Under the pieces are notes generated by a model. It was not told the origin of the DNA. It made no database searches and was given only the letters and a program-made list of their open reading frames with translations. From contig CAYZCE010000006.1 in assembly GCA_964476835.1 (NCBI GenBank), positions 14,482 to 78,481 on the forward strand: a DNA stretch of 64,000 bases, written 5' to 3'. The first letter of the stretch is position 1, and each line of letters begins with the position of its first letter. The DNA comes from PALSA-926 sp964476835 (GTDB lineage: Bacteria; Pseudomonadota; Alphaproteobacteria; Micavibrionales; UBA2020). The translations under genes and the position numbers were made by a program. Of this stretch, positions 24,932 to 32,912 are shown in pieces.

Positions 24932-25312
24932 TTATTTCGATTTATATGACGTAACCAAAGTAATCATTCTCTGCAGAGATTCTTTTATTTCTGGATTTTT
25001 GATTTTTGAGTAGGCCATTGCAACATCGTGAACCTCTTTATCAAGAGTAAAAGAAGTTGCTTGTGGGGTATTCTTATCTGTTAAGCCACGAAGTAGCTGT
25101 TCTAGAGAGATGTCGAGAGCTGAACAAATATCGAAAGCTCTACTGACGGAGACTCTATTGCTGCCACACTCATACTTCTGTACCTGCTGGAACGTAAGTC
25201 CTAATGCTTTGCCTAGTTGTTCTTGAGACATGTTTCGCTCAAGGCGAAACATTTTAATTCTTTTACCGAGCGCTATGTCGACCGGATTAGCGGTTTTTAC
25301 TGTCTTTATCAT
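24932..25312 (-). CDS. XRE-family HTH regulator
   Basis: 126 residues with an N-terminal HTH (GKRIKMFRLERNMSQEQLGKAL, then TFQQVQKYECGSNRVSVSRAF) typical of an alphaproteobacterial single-domain regulator family. The C-terminal part has a conserved helical segment (IKNPEIKESLQRMITLV). It is convergent with the E1 gene. Its target is unknown; the 366 bp upstream (25313-25678) shows no gene and may hold its promoter. Confidence 0.82.
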   Translation of the reverse strand: MIKTVKTANPVDIALGKRIKMFRLERNMSQEQLGKALGLTFQQVQKYECGSNRVSVSRAFDICSALDISLEQLLRGLTDKNTPQATSFTLDKEVHDVAMAYSKIKNPEIKESLQRMITLVTSYKSK

Positions 25313-25678
25313 TCTGTGAATATCGAGAACTGTAATTACGTGTGTATCTATGTGTATTACGCAAATGGAAAGTTATTTCAACACAAACACGACATTTTTC
25401 TTGGCCTTAGGCGGAGAAAATAGAAATGGAAGACGATGGCATGCATTTGTCAGGTGTATCCTACAGATGTATTCAGTTCTTTGCTCCAAAATAGGAGGTA
25501 ATGGTTTGGAATGAGTAAAATAAATACTGTTGCACTTTAAAAGAAGTTTACGGGCATGATATGTGGTAAACGCACAGAGCTGTGTGGCTGGATGATCTAT
25601 TCGGTACCTTGTCAAATACATTATACGAGCACGGTGCAGTAGGAAGCGTGTATTTCTGAAAGGTGGTGTGATCAAATA

Positions 25679-25870
25679 ATGGAAAATACAGTTGCGGAAT
25701 TTTTAGTCAAAAAAAGCGATAGCCGTAAAGGTCTGTTAGTAAGTTTCCTTCTTGCTGATGGGACGGAAATTGATTTTCGGATATCACGCGATGTCGCGAT
25801 AAATATGATTCAAACTTTGTATTTGTCTCTTGATACTCATGGACTGTACAAATCAAAAGATGTACACTAA
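25679..25870 (+). CDS. Small hypothetical protein
   Basis: 63 residues (start MENTVAEFLVKKSDSRKG), with alternating strands and a C-terminal amphipathic helix, no signal peptide. It is preceded by a purine-rich sequence (gaaaggtggtg) and followed 19 bp later by a GC-rich hairpin with a T-run, which supports a real transcription unit. No family recognised. Confidence 0.5.
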   Translation: MENTVAEFLVKKSDSRKGLLVSFLLADGTEIDFRISRDVAINMIQTLYLSLDTHGLYKSKDVH

Positions 25871-25888
25871 AGACTTGTTGTAAAAGTT

Positions 25889-25942
25889 GGTGGCATTAGG
25901 GGGGGGGCTTGAGGGCTTGGGCTTTATACTACCCCCTCCACC
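25889..25942 (+). terminator. G-rich terminator-like hairpin
   Basis: GGTGG (25889-25893) pairs with CCACC (25938-25942) and part of a 9-G run (25899-25907) pairs with CCCCC (25932-25936); ATTTTT follows. This suits an intrinsic terminator for the small gene just upstream. The G-runs (9, 3 and 3) could also form a G-quadruplex. Confidence 0.5.
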
Positions 25943-26130
25943 ATTTTTCCCCGGTTTTCCGCGATTTCAGAGATACGGCCTCAAAAGCTGGCTGTGAGTG
26001 GCTTTTGTACGTTGATTCTCGGGGATACATGAGGCGCATAGATATAGTATAAGATAACTTGAACATAAGATTGATCTATCTTCCAGGCGGATGTAGAGCA
26101 CTATTACTCCCTTAGAAAGGGCAGAGCGGC

Positions 26131-26859
26131 TTGGGCGAAAAGAAAAACACTATTCTGGTGGTCGACAACGAACCCCAGACGAAGAAGATGCTGGAGATCG
26201 TATTCGCCGAACAGGGGTTCACGGTCGAAGGGTGCAATAAAGGCAAACAGGCCGTCAGTCTCAGCATCACGCTCAAACCCAATATTGTCTTGCTCGACCT
26301 CAACTTGCCGGACATGAACGGCACGGGGGTTATTACGGCCTTGCGCGAATGGTCGCAGGTGCCGATCATCGTTTTGACGGCGCGCTCGACCGATGAAGAC
26401 GTCGTGCAGGCCTTGAACCTCGGCGCGTCGGATTATGTGACCAAGCCGTTCAATATGAATGTCCTGCAGGCGCGCATCAACGCGACCTTGCGCGCCTCCG
26501 CGGTTCAGGAGACGGGCGAGCCGCAGCTGACCAACGGCCTTCTGCGGATGGATCTGGTCAAGCATCAGGTGTTTCTGTCCGACAAGCTGATCTCGTTCAC
26601 GCCCAAGGAATATAATCTGCTGCGCTACTTCATGGTCAATTGCGGAAAGATGCTGACGCATAAACAAATTTTGCATGAAGTCTGGGGAACCGCGCATGGC
26701 GACAACGCGCAATATCTACGCGTTTTTATCGGTCAGATCCGCGAAAAGATCGAGGAAGATCCCGCCGTGCCTGTGATTATCACCACGGAGCTCGGCGTCG
26801 GCTACCGCATGGAAATCGCGGACATCATTCCCATTCTCTACAACACGAAGCCGCTTTAA
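26131..26859 (+). CDS. KdpE-like response regulator (OmpR family)
   Basis: 242 residues from a TTG start behind an aaaggg ribosome site. The receiver domain (1-120) has the phospho-acceptor in LLDLNLPD and the Lys in TKPF. The acidic pair, normally two acidic residues, reads VVDNEPQ, so the second one is Asn, which may weaken Mg binding. The C-terminal winged helix (FTPKEYNLLRYFMVNCGKMLTHKQILHEVW) is OmpR/KdpE type. No sensor kinase is adjacent, so it is an orphan; a second KdpE-like regulator starts at 63887 beside a kinase. GC content rises sharply from this gene on. Confidence 0.85.
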   Translation: MGEKKNTILVVDNEPQTKKMLEIVFAEQGFTVEGCNKGKQAVSLSITLKPNIVLLDLNLPDMNGTGVITALREWSQVPIIVLTARSTDEDVVQALNLGASDYVTKPFNMNVLQARINATLRASAVQETGEPQLTNGLLRMDLVKHQVFLSDKLISFTPKEYNLLRYFMVNCGKMLTHKQILHEVWGTAHGDNAQYLRVFIGQIREKIEEDPAVPVIITTELGVGYRMEIADIIPILYNTKPL

Positions 26860-26936
26860 GGCCGAACCTCGTGCGTAGGCACGCCGTTGAGCGGCAGCAA
26901 TGCGGCAAGCCGGACGCCCTTCGGCATCGCCGCAAG

Positions 26937-27060
26937 TCATGCGCCAGCGCAGCGTAGGGCTGCGGCATAAGGCGCATAGATTTCTTCGCGATACCGATCG
27001 AGGGCGGGTATCGGGAAGAAGCTGCCGCTCCCGGCGAACAGGACGGAAAGATCAAAGTGC
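26937..27060 (-). pseudogene. Possible gene remnant downstream of CsbD-like gene
   Basis: On the minus strand this stretch encodes a protein-like tail (HFDLSVLFAGSGSFFPIP, ALDRYREEIYAPYAAALR) without a plausible start. It looks like the C-terminal remnant of a lost gene. No family assigned; low confidence. Confidence 0.2.
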
Positions 27061-27105
27061 CGCCCGTTGCAGTTTTCGCTGCGCGGGGCGGCGCCTCGAA
27101 TAGGG

Positions 27106-27399
27106 TTATGCAGCCTTGTCAGAGGTGCAGGAAGCATCGCATGACGCCTTGATTTCCGTCAGGCGCTTTTGGGCTTCTTCCTTGTCGGTGCCGTACTTCG
27201 TCTTGATGGCGGCGAAGAATTGATCCGGCTGTTCGGCATGAAGCTTTATTTCATCGTCCGACAGGCGGTTCCACGTCTTCTTGATCTCGAGGCCGAGGGT
27301 GTCTGCCTTTGCATTGTTCTGCTTCATGTCCGAAGGGCAGGACGTGGTTGCGGGGGCGGTTGTCGCGGCTGCAACGGGGGTTTTGGTTTCGGTTGTCAT
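27106..27399 (-). CDS. CsbD-like small stress protein
   Basis: 97 residues from the ATG at 27399 with an aggag ribosome site. The N-terminus is a low-complexity Ala/Thr/Pro stretch. The core WNRLSDDEIKLHAEQPDQFF and IKTKYGTDKEEAQKRL matches the CsbD-like hairpin family, general-stress proteins of unknown biochemistry. A 51-bp element shared with two neighbouring transcription units lies about 60 bp upstream, implying co-regulation. Confidence 0.7.
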   Translation of the reverse strand: MTTETKTPVAAATTAPATTSCPSDMKQNNAKADTLGLEIKKTWNRLSDDEIKLHAEQPDQFFAAIKTKYGTDKEEAQKRLTEIKASCDASCTSDKAA

Positions 27400-27460
27400 T
27401 TGTATCTCCTTGAGTGTTTGCGCGGCTCGTTGGCGGCGTATAAAGGTTATAGGCTTTGCC

Positions 27461-27511
27461 GGATAAGGATGCGATGCGGGATGCGGGCTGGCGCGTAAGG
27501 ATGGCATAAAG
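27461..27511 (-). promoter_or_regulatory. Shared upstream element, copy A (CsbD-like gene)
   Basis: In gene direction it reads as CCTTAC/CCTTAT-type half-sites around GCATCGCATCCTTATCC. It matches copies B (28290-28340) and C (28361-28411) and lies about 60 bp before the start codon, as in the other two genes. Confidence 0.55.
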
Positions 27512-27546
27512 AAAAATGCGCTGTCCGGGGACAGCGCATTTTTTTT
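27511..27546. terminator. Bidirectional intrinsic terminator
   Basis: Stem AATGCGCTGT/ACAGCGCATT (27515-27524 with 27531-27540) flanked by A-run and T-run. It terminates the leftward EF-hand gene, whose stop is at 27565. Confidence 0.85.
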
Positions 27547-27564
27547 AAAGACGACGATCGATTC

Positions 27565-28215
27565 TTATTTGTTCGTTTCGGCGTTCGTTTTGTTTTTCTT
27601 GTCGATGCTGGCAATGTAAGTGCCTTGCCATTCTTTCAGGTCGACGGCGTGGTCGCGGTTCACGTCAACGGACATGAAGTCTTGCCCGATGAATTCATGG
27701 GGGGAGAGGCCTTCCTTGACGGTGCCGAATCGCGACAGCCGCGAGCCTTCCATGAAGTTTTCGCGCGTATAGGTCGTTTTGTCCGCGGTGCTGTCATCAT
27801 CGACGGTATATGACGTGATGGTGGTTTTTTCCGCCGGCGTGACGGTGATGCGCGTATGGCGTTCATACTCGTTGTTGTCGATGGCGCCGTTGCCGTTCAC
27901 GTCGTAGATCCTGAACATCATCTTGCCGACTTCGTTCATGGAGAGAACGCCGTCGTGGTTCAGGTCGGCATCGGCAAAGGAGAAAATATGGTCGCCGCGG
28001 CCGGAGACTAGCTGTTCTTGCGGTGGCGTGATGATCTCCGTTTTGGTGACGGTGGCGCTCGGTTGCTCCGTCGTGACCGTCTTTTTGACGATGGTGCCGT
28101 TGGGCGCTTCGGTCACGCTTTGGCGCACGACAGTATCGCTGAAAGAGGGCGTCGCTTGCGACAGGCAGGTCAGAAGTGCCGTGGTCGCCAATAGATATTT
28201 CATTTTAGAGGTCAT
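27565..28215 (-). CDS. Exported EF-hand calcium-binding protein
   Basis: 216 residues with signal peptide (about 1-27). Three EF-hand-like loops are visible: DADLNHDGVLSMNE, DVNGNGAIDNNE and, near the C-terminus, DVNRDHAVDLKE; the third is less regular. Ca2+ binding in the periplasm or outside the cell is expected. Two Thr/Val-rich segments (TVTTEQPSATVTKTEII) precede the loops. The ribosome site gaaaggtg fits the ATG at 28215. Its promoter region faces that of the gene at 28474, and both carry the shared 51-bp element in inverted orientation. Confidence 0.85.
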   Translation of the reverse strand: MTSKMKYLLATTALLTCLSQATPSFSDTVVRQSVTEAPNGTIVKKTVTTEQPSATVTKTEIITPPQEQLVSGRGDHIFSFADADLNHDGVLSMNEVGKMMFRIYDVNGNGAIDNNEYERHTRITVTPAEKTTITSYTVDDDSTADKTTYTRENFMEGSRLSRFGTVKEGLSPHEFIGQDFMSVDVNRDHAVDLKEWQGTYIASIDKKNKTNAETNK

Positions 28216-28289
28216 GTATTTTCACCTTTCGGGGGAAATTTCGCTGTAAGCCGCCCGGAGGCGGCGGAGTGCACAGCATGCCATGCGCG

Positions 28290-28340
28290 GGATAAGGGCG
28301 CGATGCGGCATATAAGCTGCGGCATAAGGATGATGTAAGG
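28290..28340 (-). promoter_or_regulatory. Shared upstream element, copy B (EF-hand gene)
   Basis: The core 28290-28311 matches copy C (28390-28411, opposite strand) at 20 of 22 positions and copy A on the same strand. It sits about 75 bp upstream of the EF-hand start in the same gene-relative orientation. Confidence 0.6.
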
Positions 28341-28360
28341 GTCTGGCGGACGGCGGTCGA

Positions 28361-28411
28361 ACTTATGCCGTCCTTACGCCACGCGGTGCATGCCGCATCG
28401 CTTCCTTATCC
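28361..28411 (+). promoter_or_regulatory. Shared upstream element, copy C (28474 operon)
   Basis: Contains CTTATGCC, CCTTACGCC and TCCTTATCC in gene direction, ending 63 bp before the ATG at 28474. It forms an inverted pair with copy B, giving a symmetric divergent control region. Confidence 0.6.
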
Positions 28412-28473
28412 GCCGTCCGTCATAGTGTTTATGCCGTGACGCTGTCCGGTAACTTTATATAGGGACTATACAA

Positions 28474-28722
28474 ATGAGCTTTAATGCAAAAATCATCCCC
28501 GTCGTCGTCGCCGGACTTATCGTCGCCGTCATCGGCTACTATGTTCTGAACGCGCCGGATAACCGCAATCCCGCACAACGGATCAGCGATGCCGCGGGCG
28601 AACTTCACAATGGCCCCGACAAGGCCGCGCGCCAGCTTGAAAGCCGCACCCCGGGCGACAAGCTGCAAGATGCCGTGGAAGATGGAAAGACCGACGTCAA
28701 AAAAACGCTTAACCAGCAATAA
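28474..28722 (+). CDS. Small membrane-anchored protein
   Basis: 82 residues: one N-terminal membrane helix (VVVAGLIVAVIGYYVL) and a charged amphipathic tail with DAAGELHNGPDKAARQLESR and TPGDKLQDAVEDGKTDVKK. A clear paralogue is encoded at 41236-41481. The repeated D-A-x-D/E-x-x-K pattern suggests an apolipoprotein- or LEA-like helix used under stress. It is the first gene of a small stress-type operon (28474-29679). Confidence 0.75.
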   Translation: MSFNAKIIPVVVAGLIVAVIGYYVLNAPDNRNPAQRISDAAGELHNGPDKAARQLESRTPGDKLQDAVEDGKTDVKKTLNQQ

Positions 28723-28745
28723 CAACTTTCCTGAAAGGAAACTTC

Positions 28746-28904
28746 ATGGCTATCTCGAACATACTTCTTATCATTCTGGTCCTCTTCGTCATCGGCGCAT
28801 TGCCCGCATGGCCGCACAGCAGAAGCTGGGGATACTACCCGAGCGGCGGCATTGGCGGCCTTCTTGTGCTGCTGATTATTCTGCGCCTTTTCGGGCTTAT
28901 CTAA
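28746..28904 (+). CDS. DUF3309 small membrane protein
   Basis: 52 residues, two hydrophobic segments flanking the family hallmark GALPAWPHSRSWGYYPSGG. DUF3309 proteins are common in alpha- and betaproteobacteria; their function is unknown. It begins 23 bp after the previous gene, with ribosome site gaaagga. A paralogue lies at 41050-41208 beside the paralogue of the preceding gene. Confidence 0.85.
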   Translation: MAISNILLIILVLFVIGALPAWPHSRSWGYYPSGGIGGLLVLLIILRLFGLI

Positions 28905-28938
28905 CAGACATCTCATTTAACAAAAGGAAATAAACAAC

Positions 28939-29109
28939 ATGGATAAAGATCGCATTCAAGGCTCCGCCAATCAAGCTGCCGGCACCATCAAGGAAGTCGC
29001 CGGAAAGCTGACGGGCGATGCAAAGTTGAAGACAGAAGGCGCAAGCCAGAAAATTCAAGGTAAAATTCAAAACGCAATCGGCGGTCTTAAAGACGCCGTG
29101 AAAGAATAG
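28939..29109 (+). CDS. CsbD family protein
   Basis: 56 residues matching CsbD almost end to end: start MDKDRIQGSANQAAGTIKE, then VAGKLTGDAKLKTEGASQKI. CsbD is a general-stress protein of unknown biochemical role in bacteria. It has a ribosome site aaaggaaa and lies in the operon between the DUF3309 and SYLF genes. Confidence 0.88.
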   Translation: MDKDRIQGSANQAAGTIKEVAGKLTGDAKLKTEGASQKIQGKIQNAIGGLKDAVKE

Positions 29110-29118
29110 GATAGAAGA

Positions 29119-29679
29119 ATGAAAAATATACGCCCGCTCCTCATCGCGCTGATGCTGACGACGGCATCGGTCGCCTCGATGACCATGCTCACGCCCGCAA
29201 ACGCCGCCACGGCCGAAGACCTGAACCGCGATACAACGCAGGCCTTGCGGAACCTTTACAAGACCAACCCGCTGGCCGAGAAGCTCTCGCACAGCGCCAA
29301 GGCCATTCTCGTCTTCCCCAATATCGTCAAGGCGGGCCTCGTCTTCGGCGGCAGCTACGGCGAAGGGGAGTTGCTGAAAGGGTCGAAGGTGCAGGGTTAC
29401 TACAACACCGTCAGCGGTTCATGGGGCCTCCAAGCCGGCGCGCAGTCGTATGGCTATGTTGTGTTCCTGATGACGGATAAAGTTCTGACATCGCTTCGCG
29501 AGGCACAGGGCTGGGAAGTTGGCGTCGGGCCGACGGTCGTCGTCGTTGACGCAGGCGCCGCGAAAAACTTGTCGACATCCACGCTGCAAGATGACGCCTA
29601 TGCCTTCATCTTCAACCAGCAGGGACTGATGGCAGGGATCAGCCTTGAGGGAACGAAAGTTTCGCACATCAAGCGGTAG
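29119..29679 (+). CDS. SYLF (YSC84-like) lipid-binding domain protein
   Basis: 186 residues with signal peptide (about 1-29, ANA-AT). The rest is one SYLF/DUF500 domain: AKAILVFPNIVKAGLVFGGSYGEG, YYNTVSGSWGLQAGAQSYGYV and the ending NQQGLMAGISLEGTKVSHI. Eukaryotic SYLF domains bind phosphoinositides; bacterial ones are exported and poorly known, probably envelope-associated. It is last in the stress-type operon and is followed by a terminator. Confidence 0.88.
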   Translation: MKNIRPLLIALMLTTASVASMTMLTPANAATAEDLNRDTTQALRNLYKTNPLAEKLSHSAKAILVFPNIVKAGLVFGGSYGEGELLKGSKVQGYYNTVSGSWGLQAGAQSYGYVVFLMTDKVLTSLREAQGWEVGVGPTVVVVDAGAAKNLSTSTLQDDAYAFIFNQQGLMAGISLEGTKVSHIKR

Positions 29680-29730
29680 CGAGCCGCGCTGACCCCATCT
29701 CTGTTTTCCAGAGATATTGAAGATGAGACC

Positions 29731-29759
29731 GCAAAAGCCCGCCAACAGCGGGCTTTTGC
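29731..29759. terminator. Intrinsic terminator after SYLF gene
   Basis: 12-bp stem GCAAAAGCCCGC/GCGGGCTTTTGC around CAACA. Confidence 0.85.
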
Positions 29760-29824
29760 TCGTCGCTCTCCTTGTGGTGAGTATCAAAGCGCGGTACTAC
29801 TTATAACAGGCATCTGGGGGCTTC

Positions 29825-31759
29825 ATGACATTGAGGGCGGGGATCGTTGGTCTGTTGACCACGACGTTGTTAGCGTCTCCGGCGCTGGCGGCGCCTGCCG
29901 TGTATACCGCGCAGATGGATACGATGAGCGCGATTGCGGGCAACGGGTCTTTGCTGGTGGGCGACGATAGCGATCAGCTGGAGATCGGCGGCGGGGCGCC
30001 GTTTGCGCAGCTGGGGTATGCCGACGGCAATGCGGCTCATCCTACCACGGGCCTTGCGGCTTCCTATGACGGCAGCGTGCTGGTTGGCACCTATTTTGAC
30101 GGCAGTTTCAACCATGCCTTCCGTTATTCGGGCGGGACTTTTTCGCTGCTGAGCGATATGGGGCCGAATGCCTATGCGGTCGCCGTCACCGACGATGGTC
30201 AGGATATCGCGGGCTGGTCGGTCAAGGTTGGCGACTCTACCGATCATGCCTTGGCTTGGTTCGGCGGCGGCACGTCCTATACGGATTTGGGAACGCTTGC
30301 GGGCCCTTCGCGCGCTTACGGCATTTCCAACAACGGCACCGTGGTCGGCTATCAGAACGACGGCACGCATAATTTTGCCACGAGCTGGACGTATGACGGC
30401 AGTACGGTGACGCCCACGACGCTGGCGTTGCCGGGCGGCCATGATGAATCCATCGCCAATGCCATTTCGCGCGACGGCAGCACCATCGTGGGCGAAGTGT
30501 CATCGGCAGGAATTTTCTCCGACGCGGTCATGTGGAAGGGCGGGGTGGCGACGCTGCTCAACGCCGCGCCGGGCGGCAGCGGCGCTGAAAGCGCGCTGGC
30601 CGTGAGCCAGAGTGGGCTGATCATCGTCGGCACCAGCAACAACGAAGCCTTCCGCTGGACGCAGACGGCCGGCATGCAGAACCTCAACACGCTGTTGACC
30701 GACGCGGGCGTCACGCCGCCGGCGACGTTGATCAGCGCCTACGGCATCTCCGACGACGGTACAGTGATGATCGCGCATTCTACCAATGCGTTTGAAGATC
30801 TGGTCGTGGTCTATGATACGGTTTTCGACAGTGGCGCGCCGATCGCGGGTGTCACCACGCAGTCGGACGTGCAGGCGGGCACGCAGCGTCTTGCAGATCA
30901 GCAACGCGACATGTTGATCGACAGCCGCGCGACCGCCAACGTGCTGCTCGGCATGCTGCAGCCGGTTTCCGATAGCAGTTATGCCTACGTCGGCGACATG
31001 TTCGGCAGCAATGAAGGCTTCTTCGGCGGCCAGTATGCGCGGAATAACGTGACGCTGCACGGGGGCGTCTCCTATGGCTATCAGGATTACAGTGCGATCG
31101 ACCAGTCCAGCAACATCACGCTCGCGCTTGCCGCGCGTTACACATTCGAACCTATTTCCGCAGGCTTGCGGCCTTATGCCGAGATCGGCAGCTGGGGGAC
31201 GCCGCATGAAAGGCTCGAATTCAGCCGCCCTTACGCAAACGGCACCGGCATCGCCGTGGGCAAGGGCAATACCAGCGCTTACAATTATGCGGGATACGGA
31301 CAATTGGGCCTGACCTGGCAGGCGCAGCATAACCTGCAGCTTGCCACCTTCGTCGAACTGGGCCGGCAGGCATTCAGCTATGACGGATATAGCGAAGCAT
31401 TTTCTGCCGCCAATCCTTTCCCAGCGGAGGTGTCGGGCAGCACGCTGCGCCATGACGTGGCGAGATGGGGTGCCAATCTTTCGCGCACGATCGACAGCGA
31501 TATTTATCCGGTGACTGTCACCCTTGCGGGGGCTTTGGCGCATTCGTTCAACGTGCAGTCCAACCTGCGCGCGACTGTCGGCGGCATCGGCGCCACGCAG
31601 GCAGCCAGCGACGACGCCGTATGGGAAGAATACGGCGCGCAGTTCTCCCTGGCGCTGACGCAGCAGATTTCCGCCAATGTCGGCGTTATTGCCACCAGCG
31701 GCAACGCGGGGCTGGATACCCAGATGCATGGGCTGGCGGGCTTGAACTTCAAGTTTTAA
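29825..31759 (+). CDS. Autotransporter-like protein with HAF-type repeats
   Basis: 644 residues with signal peptide (SPALA-AP). The passenger region (about 30-340) contains HAF-type repeats: blocks of GxxNxGTVVGYQ and SRDGSTIVGEVSS form spaced by about 45 residues, probably a beta-propeller. The C-terminal third is an autotransporter beta-barrel (from about 370, ending GLAGLNFKF with a terminal aromatic). It is expected to be displayed at the outer membrane. A GGGGG ribosome site precedes the ATG. A lipoprotein gene follows 21 bp later. Confidence 0.82.
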   Translation: MTLRAGIVGLLTTTLLASPALAAPAVYTAQMDTMSAIAGNGSLLVGDDSDQLEIGGGAPFAQLGYADGNAAHPTTGLAASYDGSVLVGTYFDGSFNHAFRYSGGTFSLLSDMGPNAYAVAVTDDGQDIAGWSVKVGDSTDHALAWFGGGTSYTDLGTLAGPSRAYGISNNGTVVGYQNDGTHNFATSWTYDGSTVTPTTLALPGGHDESIANAISRDGSTIVGEVSSAGIFSDAVMWKGGVATLLNAAPGGSGAESALAVSQSGLIIVGTSNNEAFRWTQTAGMQNLNTLLTDAGVTPPATLISAYGISDDGTVMIAHSTNAFEDLVVVYDTVFDSGAPIAGVTTQSDVQAGTQRLADQQRDMLIDSRATANVLLGMLQPVSDSSYAYVGDMFGSNEGFFGGQYARNNVTLHGGVSYGYQDYSAIDQSSNITLALAARYTFEPISAGLRPYAEIGSWGTPHERLEFSRPYANGTGIAVGKGNTSAYNYAGYGQLGLTWQAQHNLQLATFVELGRQAFSYDGYSEAFSAANPFPAEVSGSTLRHDVARWGANLSRTIDSDIYPVTVTLAGALAHSFNVQSNLRATVGGIGATQAASDDAVWEEYGAQFSLALTQQISANVGVIATSGNAGLDTQMHGLAGLNFKF

Positions 31760-31780
31760 CCAACCTTTACGGAGAGAATC

Positions 31781-32059
31781 ATGCCATCTTGCAAATTCCT
31801 TACCCTGACGACGATGATTGTAGCAGGGCTCTCCCTTTCGGCCTGTGCGGATATGGCGGCGCGGCGGGCGCTGATCGCGCGTTCGCAGGAAAATTATGCC
31901 GGCGTCTGTGCGTGCCCTTATAACGTGGACAAAGCGGGCCGGGCATGCGGATCGAAGAGCTCTTATTCAAGATACGGCACGGCGAAAGTCATGTGCTTTG
32001 GCGAGGATGTCCCTGCGGAAGCGGTGGAAGAATACAAGCGGCTCCACCCTGAGAAATAA
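31781..32059 (+). CDS. Lipoprotein with CxCPY motif
   Basis: 92 residues, lipobox LSAC (Cys about 22), then VCACPYNVDKAGRACGSKSSYSRYG and MCFGEDV. It is a paralogue of the secreted protein encoded at 8951-9259, which shares the CPYN-x-D-x-x-G-x-x-CG pattern and the YxRLHxE ending. Function unknown. It is followed by an intrinsic terminator. Confidence 0.75.
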   Translation: MPSCKFLTLTTMIVAGLSLSACADMAARRALIARSQENYAGVCACPYNVDKAGRACGSKSSYSRYGTAKVMCFGEDVPAEAVEEYKRLHPEK

Positions 32060-32070
32060 AGACAAGTGGC

Positions 32071-32103
32071 GTAAAAAAGCCCGCGGACTGCGGGCTTTTT
32101 TAC
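32071..32103. terminator. Intrinsic terminator
   Basis: 14-bp stem (32071-32084 with 32090-32103) of GTAAAAAAGCCCGC type around GGACT. Confidence 0.87.
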
Positions 32104-32232
32104 GCCCGGTTTCATCGGGTCCAGCCCCAAATCCTGATGAAGACGAGGGCATGAAGGGCTTGAAGGTTCCAGGTTTTATTGTATAGTTGCAAGGTTCCTG
32201 CACCCAATTTCCCTTTGCGAAAGGCGATACCC

Positions 32233-32796
32233 ATGAAGAATATCCTGGCACTGATGGTGGCCATTTCCCTCGTTTCCCTGGCAGCTTGCGCGCCGCAGCG
32301 CGAAGGCATGGATGTCTACAGCGACTCCGATGTCGGCAAGACGACCAAGATCGAGTTCGGCCGGATCATCTCCGCACGCAAGGTCAAGGTGCAGCGTAAC
32401 GACACCTCGGGTGCGGGCGCAGTGGCCGGCGGCGTGGGCGGCGGCTTTGCCGGCTCCACCATCGGCAACGGCAATGGCCAGGTCGGCGCGACCATCGGCG
32501 GCGCCTTGCTGGGCGCCATCATCGGCAATGCGATCGAACAAAACATGCACCCCGACGGCGCGATGGAATACATCGTCACCAAGCAGCACGGCGGTACGGT
32601 CAGCGTCGTGCAGAACCTCGAGGAAGGCGAAGCGCCCCTCAAGGTCGGCCAGCGCGTCATGGTCCAGATCAAGGGTGTCTCCGGCAAGGGCAGCTATATG
32701 CGCGTCCTGCCCGCCGACGGCATCACGCCCAAGTACGACACCAAGGCGAAGAGCCAAAAAGACACCGACGATGACGATGCCGACGGCAACAATTAA
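32233..32796 (+). CDS. Glycine-zipper outer-membrane lipoprotein (SlyB/17-kDa antigen-like)
   Basis: 187 residues from the ATG at 32233. Lipobox SLAAC gives an acylated Cys near residue 18. A glycine-zipper 2TM domain (GAVAGGVGGGFAGSTIGNGNG, then IGGALLGAIIGNAIEQ) is followed by a C-terminal domain (EYIVTKQHGGTVSVVQNLEEG, VGQRVMVQIKG) as in SlyB/PcP lipoproteins. It is an outer-membrane integrity protein in related bacteria. A terminator follows. Confidence 0.87.
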   Translation: MKNILALMVAISLVSLAACAPQREGMDVYSDSDVGKTTKIEFGRIISARKVKVQRNDTSGAGAVAGGVGGGFAGSTIGNGNGQVGATIGGALLGAIIGNAIEQNMHPDGAMEYIVTKQHGGTVSVVQNLEEGEAPLKVGQRVMVQIKGVSGKGSYMRVLPADGITPKYDTKAKSQKDTDDDDADGNN

Positions 32797-32816
32797 GCTG
32801 TCCCGGCTTTCCTTTT

Positions 32817-32849
32817 AAAAACGGCCCCCGGAAAGGGGCCGTTTTTTTT
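32817..32849. terminator. Intrinsic terminator
   Basis: Stem AAAACGGCCCC/GGGGCCGTTTT (32817-32827 with 32834-32844) followed by more Ts. Confidence 0.87.
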
Positions 32850-32912
32850 AGGCCTTGGGAACGGGAACGGCCCTCTTTTTGTTGGTGATTTGAGCACCCA
32901 AAGGAGGCCGGC

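Noticed and set aside
25373..25675. Minus-strand frame of 100 residues
   Set aside because: No ribosome site, no domain, and composition unlike neighbouring proteins.
25925..25945. CCCCCTCCACCA looks like a tmRNA/tRNA 3' end at the composition boundary
   Set aside because: No T-arm (GGTTCGA) or acceptor partner is found nearby. The bases fit better as the 3' arm of a terminator hairpin followed by a T-run.
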